From contig PLGA01000079.1 of assembly GCA_003139735.1 (NCBI GenBank), positions 1 to 5,874 of the forward strand: DNA of 5,874 nt, written 5' to 3'. Shown here piece by piece: positions 1 through 4,821 of the stretch (its first letter is position 1; each line of letters opens with the position of its first letter). The notes below the pieces were generated by a model, which saw nothing but the letters and a program-made list of their open reading frames with translations, was not told the DNA's origin and did not search any database. A program made the translations under genes and the position numbers. The DNA comes from Bryobacterales bacterium. Its GTDB lineage: Bacteria; Acidobacteriota; Terriglobia; Bryobacterales; Bryobacteraceae.

Positions 1-270
1 CATCTGCGTGGCGATGCCGGCGTGATCCGTGCCCGGCAGCCAGAGCGTGTTCTCGCCCAACATCCGATGCCAGCGAATGGTGACGTCGATTTCGGCGTGT
101 TCGAGCATGTGCCCGATGTGCAGCGAGCCGGTGACATTGGGCGGCGGAATGACCAGCGAAAACACCGGCGCGGATCCTTTCGCGGAAGCGCGGAACACTC
201 CCGAATCGATCCACCACTGCGCCCAGTGCGGCTCAAACCGCTGCGGCTCGTACACTTTCTCAATTTGCAT
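1..270 (-). CDS. valS: Valyl-tRNA synthetase, N-terminal 90 residues (partial, runs off the left edge)
   Basis: Reading leftward from the ATG at 268-270 gives an open frame to the window edge. It begins MQIEKVYEPQRFEPHW and contains PPPNVTGSLHIGHM (about residues 42-55), the class I aminoacyl-tRNA synthetase HIGH signature in its valine-enzyme form, followed by LWLPGTDHAGIATQM (76-90), which is typical of ValS. The enzyme charges tRNA-Val with valine in the cytoplasm, using ATP. Only the start of the Rossmann catalytic domain is present; the editing domain, KMSKS motif and C-terminal coiled coil lie outside. The start is secure because the frame begins just ahead of the conserved N-terminal block, although the upstream bases (TTTTCCCC) show no clear Shine-Dalgarno. 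The stop codon of the toxin gene upstream is 36 bases away, so valS may receive read-through transcription or use a promoter in or just before that gap. IleS and LeuS have related HIGH regions, but the flanking residues fit ValS best. Confidence 0.95.
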   Translation of the reverse strand, partial: MQIEKVYEPQRFEPHWAQWWIDSGVFRASAKGSAPVFSLVIPPPNVTGSLHIGHMLEHAEIDVTIRWHRMLGENTLWLPGTDHAGIATQM

Positions 271-282
271 GGGGAAAATACC

Positions 283-288
283 AATATA
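283..288 (-). promoter_or_regulatory. Possible -10 element for valS
   Basis: The 36-base gap between the toxin stop and the valS ATG is AT-rich compared with its surroundings and reads TATATT on the minus strand, a 5/6 match to the sigma-70 -10 consensus. It lies 12 bases before the ATG, and I find no convincing -35 box at 16-18 bases upstream. If real, it would make an almost leaderless valS transcript. The true promoter could instead lie inside the toxin gene, or valS could be read from the toxin-antitoxin promoter. No T-box leader fits in this space. Confidence 0.22.
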
Positions 289-306
289 TCAGGGGCGGAA
301 GAGAGG

Positions 307-591
307 CTATGAAAGCCGCCGGTAGACTTCTTTGCGGTCTCCCACTCTCACCACGAGCACAAGGAGAATCTCATCGCGAATCTCGTATACTACCCGATAG
401 TTCTTTCCCGGTCCCACGTGGACGCGGTAAAGCCTTTCCTTAGATTCGAGCATCTGGACGCCGTGCGGCCGCGGGTTGTCCGCCAGTTTCTCGATCTCCG
501 AAAAGACCTTGCGCCCGATGAAGGCGTCCAGCTTCTCAAGGTCGCGGAGTGCAGCGGGGGTAAACGTCAGGCGATAAGGTTGCTTCGTCAC
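307..591 (-). CDS. RelE/ParE-superfamily toxin of a type II toxin-antitoxin pair
   Basis: This 94-residue protein has the full RelE/ParE fold pattern: a first strand YRLTFTPAALRDLEKL (6-21), a helical hairpin with ADNPRPHGVQML (37-48), then the core strands LYRVHVG (54-60), NYRVVYEI (64-71) and LVLVVRVGDRKEVYRR (77-92). In RelE-type mRNA interferases, basic residues and a C-terminal Tyr or Arg act in cleavage at the ribosomal A site. K51, R53, R56, R66, R82, R86 and Y90 are the candidates here, which favours a RelE-like ribonuclease over a ParE gyrase inhibitor; sequence alone does not prove it. Length is normal for the family. A short GPGK stretch before NYRVVY makes that loop slightly longer than the usual VGDYRVVY form. 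The start is a GTG at 589-591. The frame stays open upstream to the antitoxin stop codon, but I see no better start there. The gene follows its antitoxin by 24 bases and is likely co-transcribed with it. Confidence 0.88.
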   Translation of the reverse strand: MTKQPYRLTFTPAALRDLEKLDAFIGRKVFSEIEKLADNPRPHGVQMLESKERLYRVHVGPGKNYRVVYEIRDEILLVLVVRVGDRKEVYRRLS

Positions 592-615
592 TGGTGACCG
601 AATCCAGTGGGCGCG

Positions 616-882
616 CTAAAAACCCAGCCGCTTCTTGGCCCTTGCGAGCGAGATTGAGCCCTTGGTCCGCGCCTCCGCCATGGCGGCGCGAGCGGCTTGG
701 ACGTCCAAACGGTCCATTTCCTCGCGGGCCAGGCGCTCCAAGAGCTGGAGATCTTCGACAGGGATCACAGCGGCCAGATCCTTGCCTCGCCGGGAAACGA
801 TAGTGCGCTCCTTGCCGTACGCGGCCCGGTTCAGCATTTCCGGAAACTCCTGTCGCGCTTGCGAGGCGCTGAGGCGTGTCAT
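616..882 (-). CDS. Phd/YefM-family antitoxin
   Basis: This 88-residue protein begins MTRLSASQARQEFPEMLNRA and continues with GKERTIVSRRGKDLAAVIPVEDL (23-45). That is the Phd/YefM DNA-binding domain, with its typical S-A-S-Q-A-R start and RRGK-AA-IP strand. The charged, probably flexible C-terminal part (about 50-88, ending LARAKKRLGF) is where such antitoxins wrap around and block the toxin. In this family the N-terminal dimer binds the operon's own operator, and the toxin acts as co-repressor. I chose the ATG at 880-882. A TTG two codons upstream (886-888) is also in frame and would add only two residues. Neither start has a good Shine-Dalgarno, and the leader from the predicted promoter is only about 15-20 bases. 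The gene precedes the toxin, the usual order for this family, and is in the same reading frame as the toxin. Confidence 0.88.
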   Translation of the reverse strand: MTRLSASQARQEFPEMLNRAAYGKERTIVSRRGKDLAAVIPVEDLQLLERLAREEMDRLDVQAARAAMAEARTKGSISLARAKKRLGF

Positions 883-889
883 ATCCAAA

Positions 890-911
890 GTACCATTCGT
901 ACAAATTGTAC
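890..911 (-). promoter_or_regulatory. Probable autoregulatory operator of the toxin-antitoxin pair: three GTAC cores at 9-base spacing
   Basis: GTAC occurs at 890-893, 899-902 and 908-911, exactly 9 bases apart. The right two form a perfect inverted repeat of six bases around one central base (899-911, GTACAA-A-TTGTAC). The site ends 7 bases before the antitoxin ATG and overlaps the predicted -10 box and transcription start. YefM-type antitoxins are known to bind short palindromes with a TGTACA core, and TTGTAC/GTACAA here is close to that. Assignment as the operator is inferred from position and resemblance. Confidence 0.6.
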
Positions 912-936
912 CACGCCGGCCCCGTCATGCCGTCAA
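905..936 (-). promoter_or_regulatory. Predicted sigma-70-type promoter of the toxin-antitoxin pair
   Basis: On the minus strand there is an extended -10 element, TGGTACAAT (905-913), whose hexamer TACAAT matches consensus at 5 of 6 positions and carries the TG of extended -10 promoters. A TTGACG (931-936) resembles a -35 box, but the 20-base spacer is longer than the usual 16-18, so the extended -10 may do most of the work. The -35-like box overlaps the stop codon of the upstream TIGR03435 gene. The -10 hexamer lies within the GTAC palindrome, so a bound antitoxin would block RNA polymerase. The predicted transcript starts around 898. Confidence 0.5.
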
Positions 937-1832
937 TTCGCGGAAGGTTTCTCCGCATGGTCGACGATAATGACGTCCACCGGGGCCTTGGTCGGCGAGA
1001 GTTTCAACCCGAGTTGCGTTTCAAGCGCTGTGAAAATTGACGGCCCCGCCGAGTCGTCCGGGGGCGCCGCCACGTCGGGGATGGGCTGGCCATTGAGCAT
1101 CGCTCCCCCTGTGGTGTGGTCGCGGACAAATTCAATGTGGATGTCAAATTGCCCGGTGAGCGCGGTCTTGTCGATCACCGGACGGTCCACAACGCCAGAA
1201 AGCATCCGGCCAGCGAACTCGGCCATAGTCATCCCATACCAATCGGAGACCGAAGTCACTCCGTTGCTGTTCCTTGGCCGTCCTACTCCGCACGTCGGTC
1301 TTGGGTCACCCGGCTTGACGGCTGGCGCCGTCAACATGTTCGTCAGGTCTATCGGAACGCAGCTTCCCTCCTTCGTCCGCTGCAACTTTGGATTGTCCTT
1401 TAACACCGTCAGGGCGTAGGCGGGACCGTCCTGGGACCCGATGTGGACCTTCACCTGAAACCTGTCTTCGAGAAGCGCTTGTAGCATAGGACCCATCATC
1501 TGAGGGCCGGCCGCCCCGCCCGCGGCCTTGGCCGAGATATCGTAGTGGTCCGTGTCGATCCAGTGCGGTCCGCCCATCACCTCAATACGGCGCGTGTTTA
1601 AGGTCTCGCCCGCAAAGGCGCCGTACGCCATGCGTATCAGACCCCGAACCGTAAGGCACGGTAAGTCCAGCCTGCCCGGCGACGAACCGGCGCGGCGCCC
1701 GTCCCCGTTGTAGCAGGTGGTATTCGGTTTGATGGAAGCCACTTCAAACGCAGGACGCGGCGTCGTGGTCTGCGCGTGACTGGCAAGAACGGCGCCAACC
1801 GCCAAGGCGGCGAAAGCAACCCAACGTGCCAT
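933..1832 (-). CDS. TIGR03435 (DUF3738) family exported protein, function unknown
   Basis: This 299-residue protein carries the family's hallmarks from end to end. After a signal peptide (MARWVAFAALAVGAVLASHA, likely cut near residue 20) come FEVASIKPN (29-37), LTVRGLIRMAYG (60-71), LEDRFQVKVH (121-130), YALTVLKDNPKLQ (139-151), VVDRPVIDKTALTGQFD (214-230), and the C-terminal block GPSIFTALETQLGLKLSP (263-280) with VDVIIVDHAEKPSAN (285-299). The family is strongly expanded in soil Acidobacteriota; no biochemical role is established that I know of. Four cysteines after the signal peptide (40, 59, 158, 181) could form disulfides outside the cytoplasm. The ATG at 1830-1832 was chosen because AAGGAG lies six bases upstream and a clean signal peptide starts there; an in-frame extension to 1895 would only repeat the end of the upstream gene in another frame. 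Ten bases separate this ATG from the waaA-lpxK stop, implying one operon. Family assignment is secure; function is not. Confidence 0.95.
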   Translation of the reverse strand: MARWVAFAALAVGAVLASHAQTTTPRPAFEVASIKPNTTCYNGDGRRAGSSPGRLDLPCLTVRGLIRMAYGAFAGETLNTRRIEVMGGPHWIDTDHYDISAKAAGGAAGPQMMGPMLQALLEDRFQVKVHIGSQDGPAYALTVLKDNPKLQRTKEGSCVPIDLTNMLTAPAVKPGDPRPTCGVGRPRNSNGVTSVSDWYGMTMAEFAGRMLSGVVDRPVIDKTALTGQFDIHIEFVRDHTTGGAMLNGQPIPDVAAPPDDSAGPSIFTALETQLGLKLSPTKAPVDVIIVDHAEKPSAN

Positions 1833-1838
1833 ATGGAA

Positions 1839-1844
1839 CTCCTT
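1839..1844 (-). promoter_or_regulatory. Ribosome binding site overlapping the waaA-lpxK stop codon
   Basis: The minus strand reads TAAGGAGTTCCATATG. AAGGAG (1839-1844) is a near-perfect Shine-Dalgarno six bases before the ATG of the TIGR03435 gene, and its first two bases are the last two of the TAA stop (1843-1845) of the waaA-lpxK fusion. This fixes the TIGR03435 start and suggests translational coupling, since ribosomes ending on the fusion would expose or reload at this site. Confidence 0.85.
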
Positions 1845-4230
1845 ATCGGAAGTCCGAACCAGTATACCGCCTCTCGATCTCACGCAGGAATTCATCCTCG
1901 CGCTCGATCTTCATGGCCGCCTGCAGCCAGTAGATGGTCAGCGGCGCGGCCAGATCGTCGCTTGACTCGCACAGGTTGACGGCGTCCTTTTCGGTGGTGG
2001 CAATGGCTGTGGCGCCGCGCGCGGCGAACTGGTGCGCCACGTAGCGCAACTCTTCCGGGCGATAGCGGTGGTGGTCTTCGAACTCCACCCAGTCCACCGG
2101 CGCCACGCCCATTTGCTCCAGCGTATGGCGGAACGATTGGGGATTGCCCAGCCCGCAGATTGCGCCGGCCCGTTCGAATGGCTGCCCTTCGGGGCTGTAT
2201 CGCAAGCCGCTGCGGTGGTCCACCCAGGCTTGCGGCTGAACGCCGGCGCGGAAAATGGGCGCGCCCGGATTCCATTGGCGCACCACGCGCTCCACGGCGT
2301 CCGCCAGATCGAAGAACTCGCTGCGGGTGATGAGGACGATGCCGGCGCGCGACAGCCCTTCGAGCGGTTCGCGAAGCCGCCCCAGCGGGAATACGCCGCC
2401 GCGCCCGAAGGGCTCGAGCGCATCGATCAGCACCAGGTCCACATCGCGCGCGAGGCGCGCATGCTGGAAGCCATCGTCCATCAGAAGCGTGTCCACGCCA
2501 AACTCGCGGAGCAGCAATTGGCCGGTTTGAAACCGGTCGCTCCCCACGCCCACCGGCGCCAGGCCCGACCGGACGAAGATCTGCGGTTCGTCCCCGGAGT
2601 GCCCGGCGTTAACCGACGCCCCGGCGGCCAGCGCCAGTTGTTTGCGCGGAGAGCCGCGGCCGTAACCGCGCGTGAGAATCCCCGGCTTGCGCCCGCGCTC
2701 CCTCAGCAACTCCGCGAGGCGCAGTACGCAAGGCGTCTTGCCGGTCCCTCCCATGGAGAGATTGCCCACCGAGATCACCGGGACATCGAGCCGCCGGGCT
2801 CGCCGCAGATCCCGCGCCCGCCTGCGCCGGCCGCCCCACTCCCACACGCGGGAGAGCGCCCAGGCCACGGCGAACCACGGCTGCGCGGGCCGGTAGCGCG
2901 GCACGCCCCGCGCATACATCTCGCGAACTTCGGCCACCGCGCGAGCGCCTGCTCCGCGGCGCGCTTCGGCGCAAACCAGCGCGCGCTGCCCGATGGGGCC
3001 CGGACGGTCCAGTAAGCGATCGAGCGCGCCGGCAAGTTCCGCCGCCTGGCCGATCTCAACATACGCCGACGCCGCGCGAAAATCGTCCGCGATGGCCTGG
3101 AAATTCTCCATGTGCGGTCCGGCGATCACGGGCTTGCCGAAGAGCGCGGCTTCCAGGATATTGTGCCCGCCGCGCCGCGCCAGCGTCCCTCCCATGAACA
3201 CCACGTCGGCAAGGCCGAACAACCCGCTCAATTCCCCGATGGTATCGAGCAGCAGGACGCGGGCCAGTGGGGCGGACGATCGTTCTTTGTCGTCTGCCTC
3301 TTCCAGCTTTGAACGTCTGACGTACCCGATCCCCGCCGCCTCCAGCTTCCGCGCCGCCACCTCGAACCGCTCCGGCTTTCGCGGCGCGAGGATCAGCGCC
3401 AGATGCGGATGGCGGCCGGCGGCCTCGCGGAACGCCTCCAGGACGGCATCGTCTTCGTCCACGTCGCCGGGCTCAGCGGGCGGCATGGTGCTGGCCGCGA
3501 TCCACACCTGGGCCGGCCGCAGATGGGCGATCCAGGCCAGTACAGGGGACTTCGGATCGGCCGCGCGGGCGGCGAAATCGTACTTCAGGTTGCCGCCCGT
3601 CCGCACACGGTCCGCCTCCGCCCCAATCGCCAGGAAGCGGTCGCGCATGGCGTCGCTTTGGGCCAGCACGGAATCCACGCCGGACAGCGCCGCCTGAAAG
3701 AACCGGCGGAAACGAAGGTAGCGCGGCAGAGCGCGGTCGGAAATGCGTCCGTTGACGATGGTCAGGCCGGCGCCGGTGCGCTTCACCTCGCGGATCAGGT
3801 TGGGCCAGATCTCGGTCTCGGCGATCGCTACCACGGAAGGCCGTAGCGTTCGCAAGATCCGCCGTACGGCGAAGGCGTAGTCCACCGGCGCGTAGAACAC
3901 GCCGTGCGTCAGGCCGGCCAGCTTGTCGCCAGCCATGGCGCGCCCAGCCAGCGTGGAGGTGGAAACGAACACCGCGGTCCGTGGGAACGCGGCGCGCAGC
4001 CCGCGCAGTAACTCCACGCACGAAAGAACCTCGCCCACCGAAACCGCGTGCAACCAGATTGCGCCCGGACCGGTCTGTCTAAATGAACGCGGCAGGAAGC
4101 CGAAACGCTGCGGAAGCGACCGCCAGTAGCCCCTGTTCCGCAGCCCGCGTAACAGGAAGTAGAATATGACGATGGGCAATCCGAGTCCCTGCAAGACCCG
4201 GTAAAGGAAATAGATGCCTTTTGTTTTCAA
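1843..4230 (-). CDS. Bifunctional Kdo transferase (WaaA/KdtA) - tetraacyldisaccharide 4'-kinase (LpxK) fusion
   Basis: One uninterrupted frame encodes about 795 residues. Residues about 5-440 form WaaA: a hydrophobic N-terminal anchor (6-29), HAVSVGEV (61-68, with catalytic-type Glu67), ETEIWPN (138-144), GNLKYD (213-218), PRKPERF (283-289) and GGHNILE (354-360). This GT-B glycosyltransferase moves Kdo from CMP-Kdo to lipid IVA at the inner membrane. Residues about 445-795 form LpxK: Walker A VGNLSMGGTGKTP (488-500), RGYGR (521-525), GDEP (546-549), DDGFQH (585-590), LREP (619-622), EDHHRY (719-724) and TTEKDA (745-750). LpxK uses ATP to phosphorylate the 4' position of the lipid A disaccharide, just before the WaaA step. 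Each half has near-normal length for a separate enzyme, and no start, stop or frame change separates them. The usual WaaA motif S-T-H-x-G-E-E is altered here to STMPPAEPGD (247-256). I chose the TTG at 4228-4230: it sits four codons before the conserved IYFLYR, follows GAAGAG at seven bases, and lies just below a good promoter. The frame runs to 4410, but that stretch is antisense to the divergent gene and lacks family similarity. Confidence 0.93.
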   Translation of the reverse strand: MKTKGIYFLYRVLQGLGLPIVIFYFLLRGLRNRGYWRSLPQRFGFLPRSFRQTGPGAIWLHAVSVGEVLSCVELLRGLRAAFPRTAVFVSTSTLAGRAMAGDKLAGLTHGVFYAPVDYAFAVRRILRTLRPSVVAIAETEIWPNLIREVKRTGAGLTIVNGRISDRALPRYLRFRRFFQAALSGVDSVLAQSDAMRDRFLAIGAEADRVRTGGNLKYDFAARAADPKSPVLAWIAHLRPAQVWIAASTMPPAEPGDVDEDDAVLEAFREAAGRHPHLALILAPRKPERFEVAARKLEAAGIGYVRRSKLEEADDKERSSAPLARVLLLDTIGELSGLFGLADVVFMGGTLARRGGHNILEAALFGKPVIAGPHMENFQAIADDFRAASAYVEIGQAAELAGALDRLLDRPGPIGQRALVCAEARRGAGARAVAEVREMYARGVPRYRPAQPWFAVAWALSRVWEWGGRRRRARDLRRARRLDVPVISVGNLSMGGTGKTPCVLRLAELLRERGRKPGILTRGYGRGSPRKQLALAAGASVNAGHSGDEPQIFVRSGLAPVGVGSDRFQTGQLLLREFGVDTLLMDDGFQHARLARDVDLVLIDALEPFGRGGVFPLGRLREPLEGLSRAGIVLITRSEFFDLADAVERVVRQWNPGAPIFRAGVQPQAWVDHRSGLRYSPEGQPFERAGAICGLGNPQSFRHTLEQMGVAPVDWVEFEDHHRYRPEELRYVAHQFAARGATAIATTEKDAVNLCESSDDLAAPLTIYWLQAAMKIEREDEFLREIERRYTGSDFR
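4136..4165 (+). promoter_or_regulatory. Weak promoter candidate for the 198-residue exported protein gene
   Basis: TAGAAT (4160-4165, 5/6 match to the -10 consensus) follows TTCCGC (4136-4141, a poor -35) at an 18-base spacing, giving a leader of about 40 bases before the ATG at 4214. It lies inside the N-terminal coding region of the waaA-lpxK fusion on the other strand. This is the best candidate I can find, but the -35 match is weak. Confidence 0.25.
4204..4208 (+). promoter_or_regulatory. Ribosome binding site of the 198-residue exported protein gene
   Basis: AAGGA sits five bases before the ATG at 4214-4216. It favours this start over the in-frame ATG at 4247-4249, which lies within the hydrophobic part of the signal peptide and would remove its positively charged N-region. 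Confidence 0.7.
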
Positions 4231-4810
4231 ACGCTTGGCTCTTCTAATGAGTATAGCCGCAGCGTTCGCCGCGGACAAGGAGACGCCTTTTCGGCCGCCG
4301 CCCGCCGAAAGCATGGCGCATCGACAGACCAACGAACAGGTCACCATCGGGGCCGACCCGTTCGCCACTGCCGCCAAAGCCAAGACGGCGTTCGCCAAAC
4401 TCGATCCCAATCAGTACGGCGTGCTGCCGGTCCTGGTGGTCATCCAAAACGATTCCAAACAGACCGTCGATGTTACCCGGTTTCGCGTGCAGTACAAAGG
4501 CCCGGGCCAGGCCGCAATCGACAATACGCCGGCATCGGACGTCAAGTACCTGACCGGCGCCAAGAAGCCCGGATACATTCCCGGTCCCGCCGGCGGCGGA
4601 CTGGTGATCAAAAATAAGAAGAGCCCGCTGGATGTTTGGGAGATCGAAGGGCGCGCCTTCGCCGCCAAGATGATTCCGGCCGGCCAGACCGCCAGCGGGT
4701 TTTTCTACTTCCAGGCGGACCTCAAACCCGGCGCGACGATTTATCTGGACGGCATGGCCGTGGCCGGCGGAGGGAAAGAGCTGTTCTACTTCGAGATCCC
4801 GCTGGAATAG
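4214..4810 (+). CDS. Conserved exported protein of unknown function (acidobacterial type)
   Basis: The 198-residue product starts with a signal peptide, MPFVFKRLALLMSIAAAFAA (1-20), with cleavage likely before DKETPF, so it should act outside the cytoplasm. The mature part has no cysteine and no later membrane segment. It opens with a hydrophilic region (HRQTNEQVTIGADPF, 36-50), followed by alternating strands: YGVLPVLVVIQNDSKQTVDV (68-87), RFRVQYKG (89-96), VWEIEGRAFAAKMIPAGQTA (141-160), SGFFYFQ (161-167) and KELFYFEIPLE (188-198). The pattern suggests an immunoglobulin-like or similar beta-sandwich; that is inference. I recall similar acidobacterial hypothetical proteins sharing the YGVLPVLVVIQND and KELFYFEIPL blocks, but no named function. 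The gene is divergent from the waaA-lpxK fusion, with overlapping 5' ends, and converges on the next gene 11 bases after its stop. An envelope role is a guess from the signal peptide and neighbour. Confidence 0.85.
   Translation: MPFVFKRLALLMSIAAAFAADKETPFRPPPAESMAHRQTNEQVTIGADPFATAAKAKTAFAKLDPNQYGVLPVLVVIQNDSKQTVDVTRFRVQYKGPGQAAIDNTPASDVKYLTGAKKPGYIPGPAGGGLVIKNKKSPLDVWEIEGRAFAAKMIPAGQTASGFFYFQADLKPGATIYLDGMAVAGGGKELFYFEIPLE
4250..4278 (-). promoter_or_regulatory. Predicted sigma-70-type promoter of the waaA-lpxK fusion, inside the divergent gene
   Basis: The minus strand has TTGTCC (4273-4278) and TATACT (4250-4255) at exactly 17 bases. The -10 matches consensus at 5 of 6 positions and the -35 at 4 of 6. 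It ends 19 bases before the TTG chosen as the fusion's start, giving a leader of roughly 13 bases that includes the GAAGAG ribosome-binding candidate. The site lies within the signal-peptide and early mature codons of the plus-strand gene. It supports a start near 4230 rather than at the far end of the open frame. Confidence 0.55.
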
Positions 4811-4821
4811 GGCGGCGCTGC

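Noticed and set aside
536..958. A 140-codon minus-strand frame overlapping the antitoxin, promoter and toxin start.
   Set aside because: It is a shifted frame of the antitoxin with an Arg/Gly/Pro-rich product and no family features.
697..1419. A 240-codon open frame on the plus strand across the antitoxin and TIGR03435 genes.
   Set aside because: It spans two confidently identified minus-strand genes and their promoter, and its product matches nothing I recognise.
1833..1895. A 21-residue N-terminal extension of the TIGR03435 protein.
   Set aside because: It overlaps the end of the waaA-lpxK fusion and would bury the signal peptide. The internal ATG at 1832 has an ideal AAGGAG site.
2032..3015. 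A 327-codon open frame on the plus strand, antisense to the LpxK half.
   Set aside because: The opposite strand has every LpxK motif in order. The plus-strand product is rich in His, Arg, Ala and Pro with no recognisable domain, as expected for a shadow frame in GC-rich DNA.
3473..4021. A 182-codon minus-strand frame within the WaaA half.
   Set aside because: It is a shifted frame of WaaA with an Arg-rich product. All catalytic motifs are in the main frame without interruption, so it does not indicate a frameshift.
4231..4410. N-terminal extension of the waaA-lpxK frame by 60 codons.
   Set aside because: This stretch is antisense to the signal peptide and early mature region of the divergent gene, adds no WaaA similarity, and lies at or upstream of the predicted promoter at 4250-4278.
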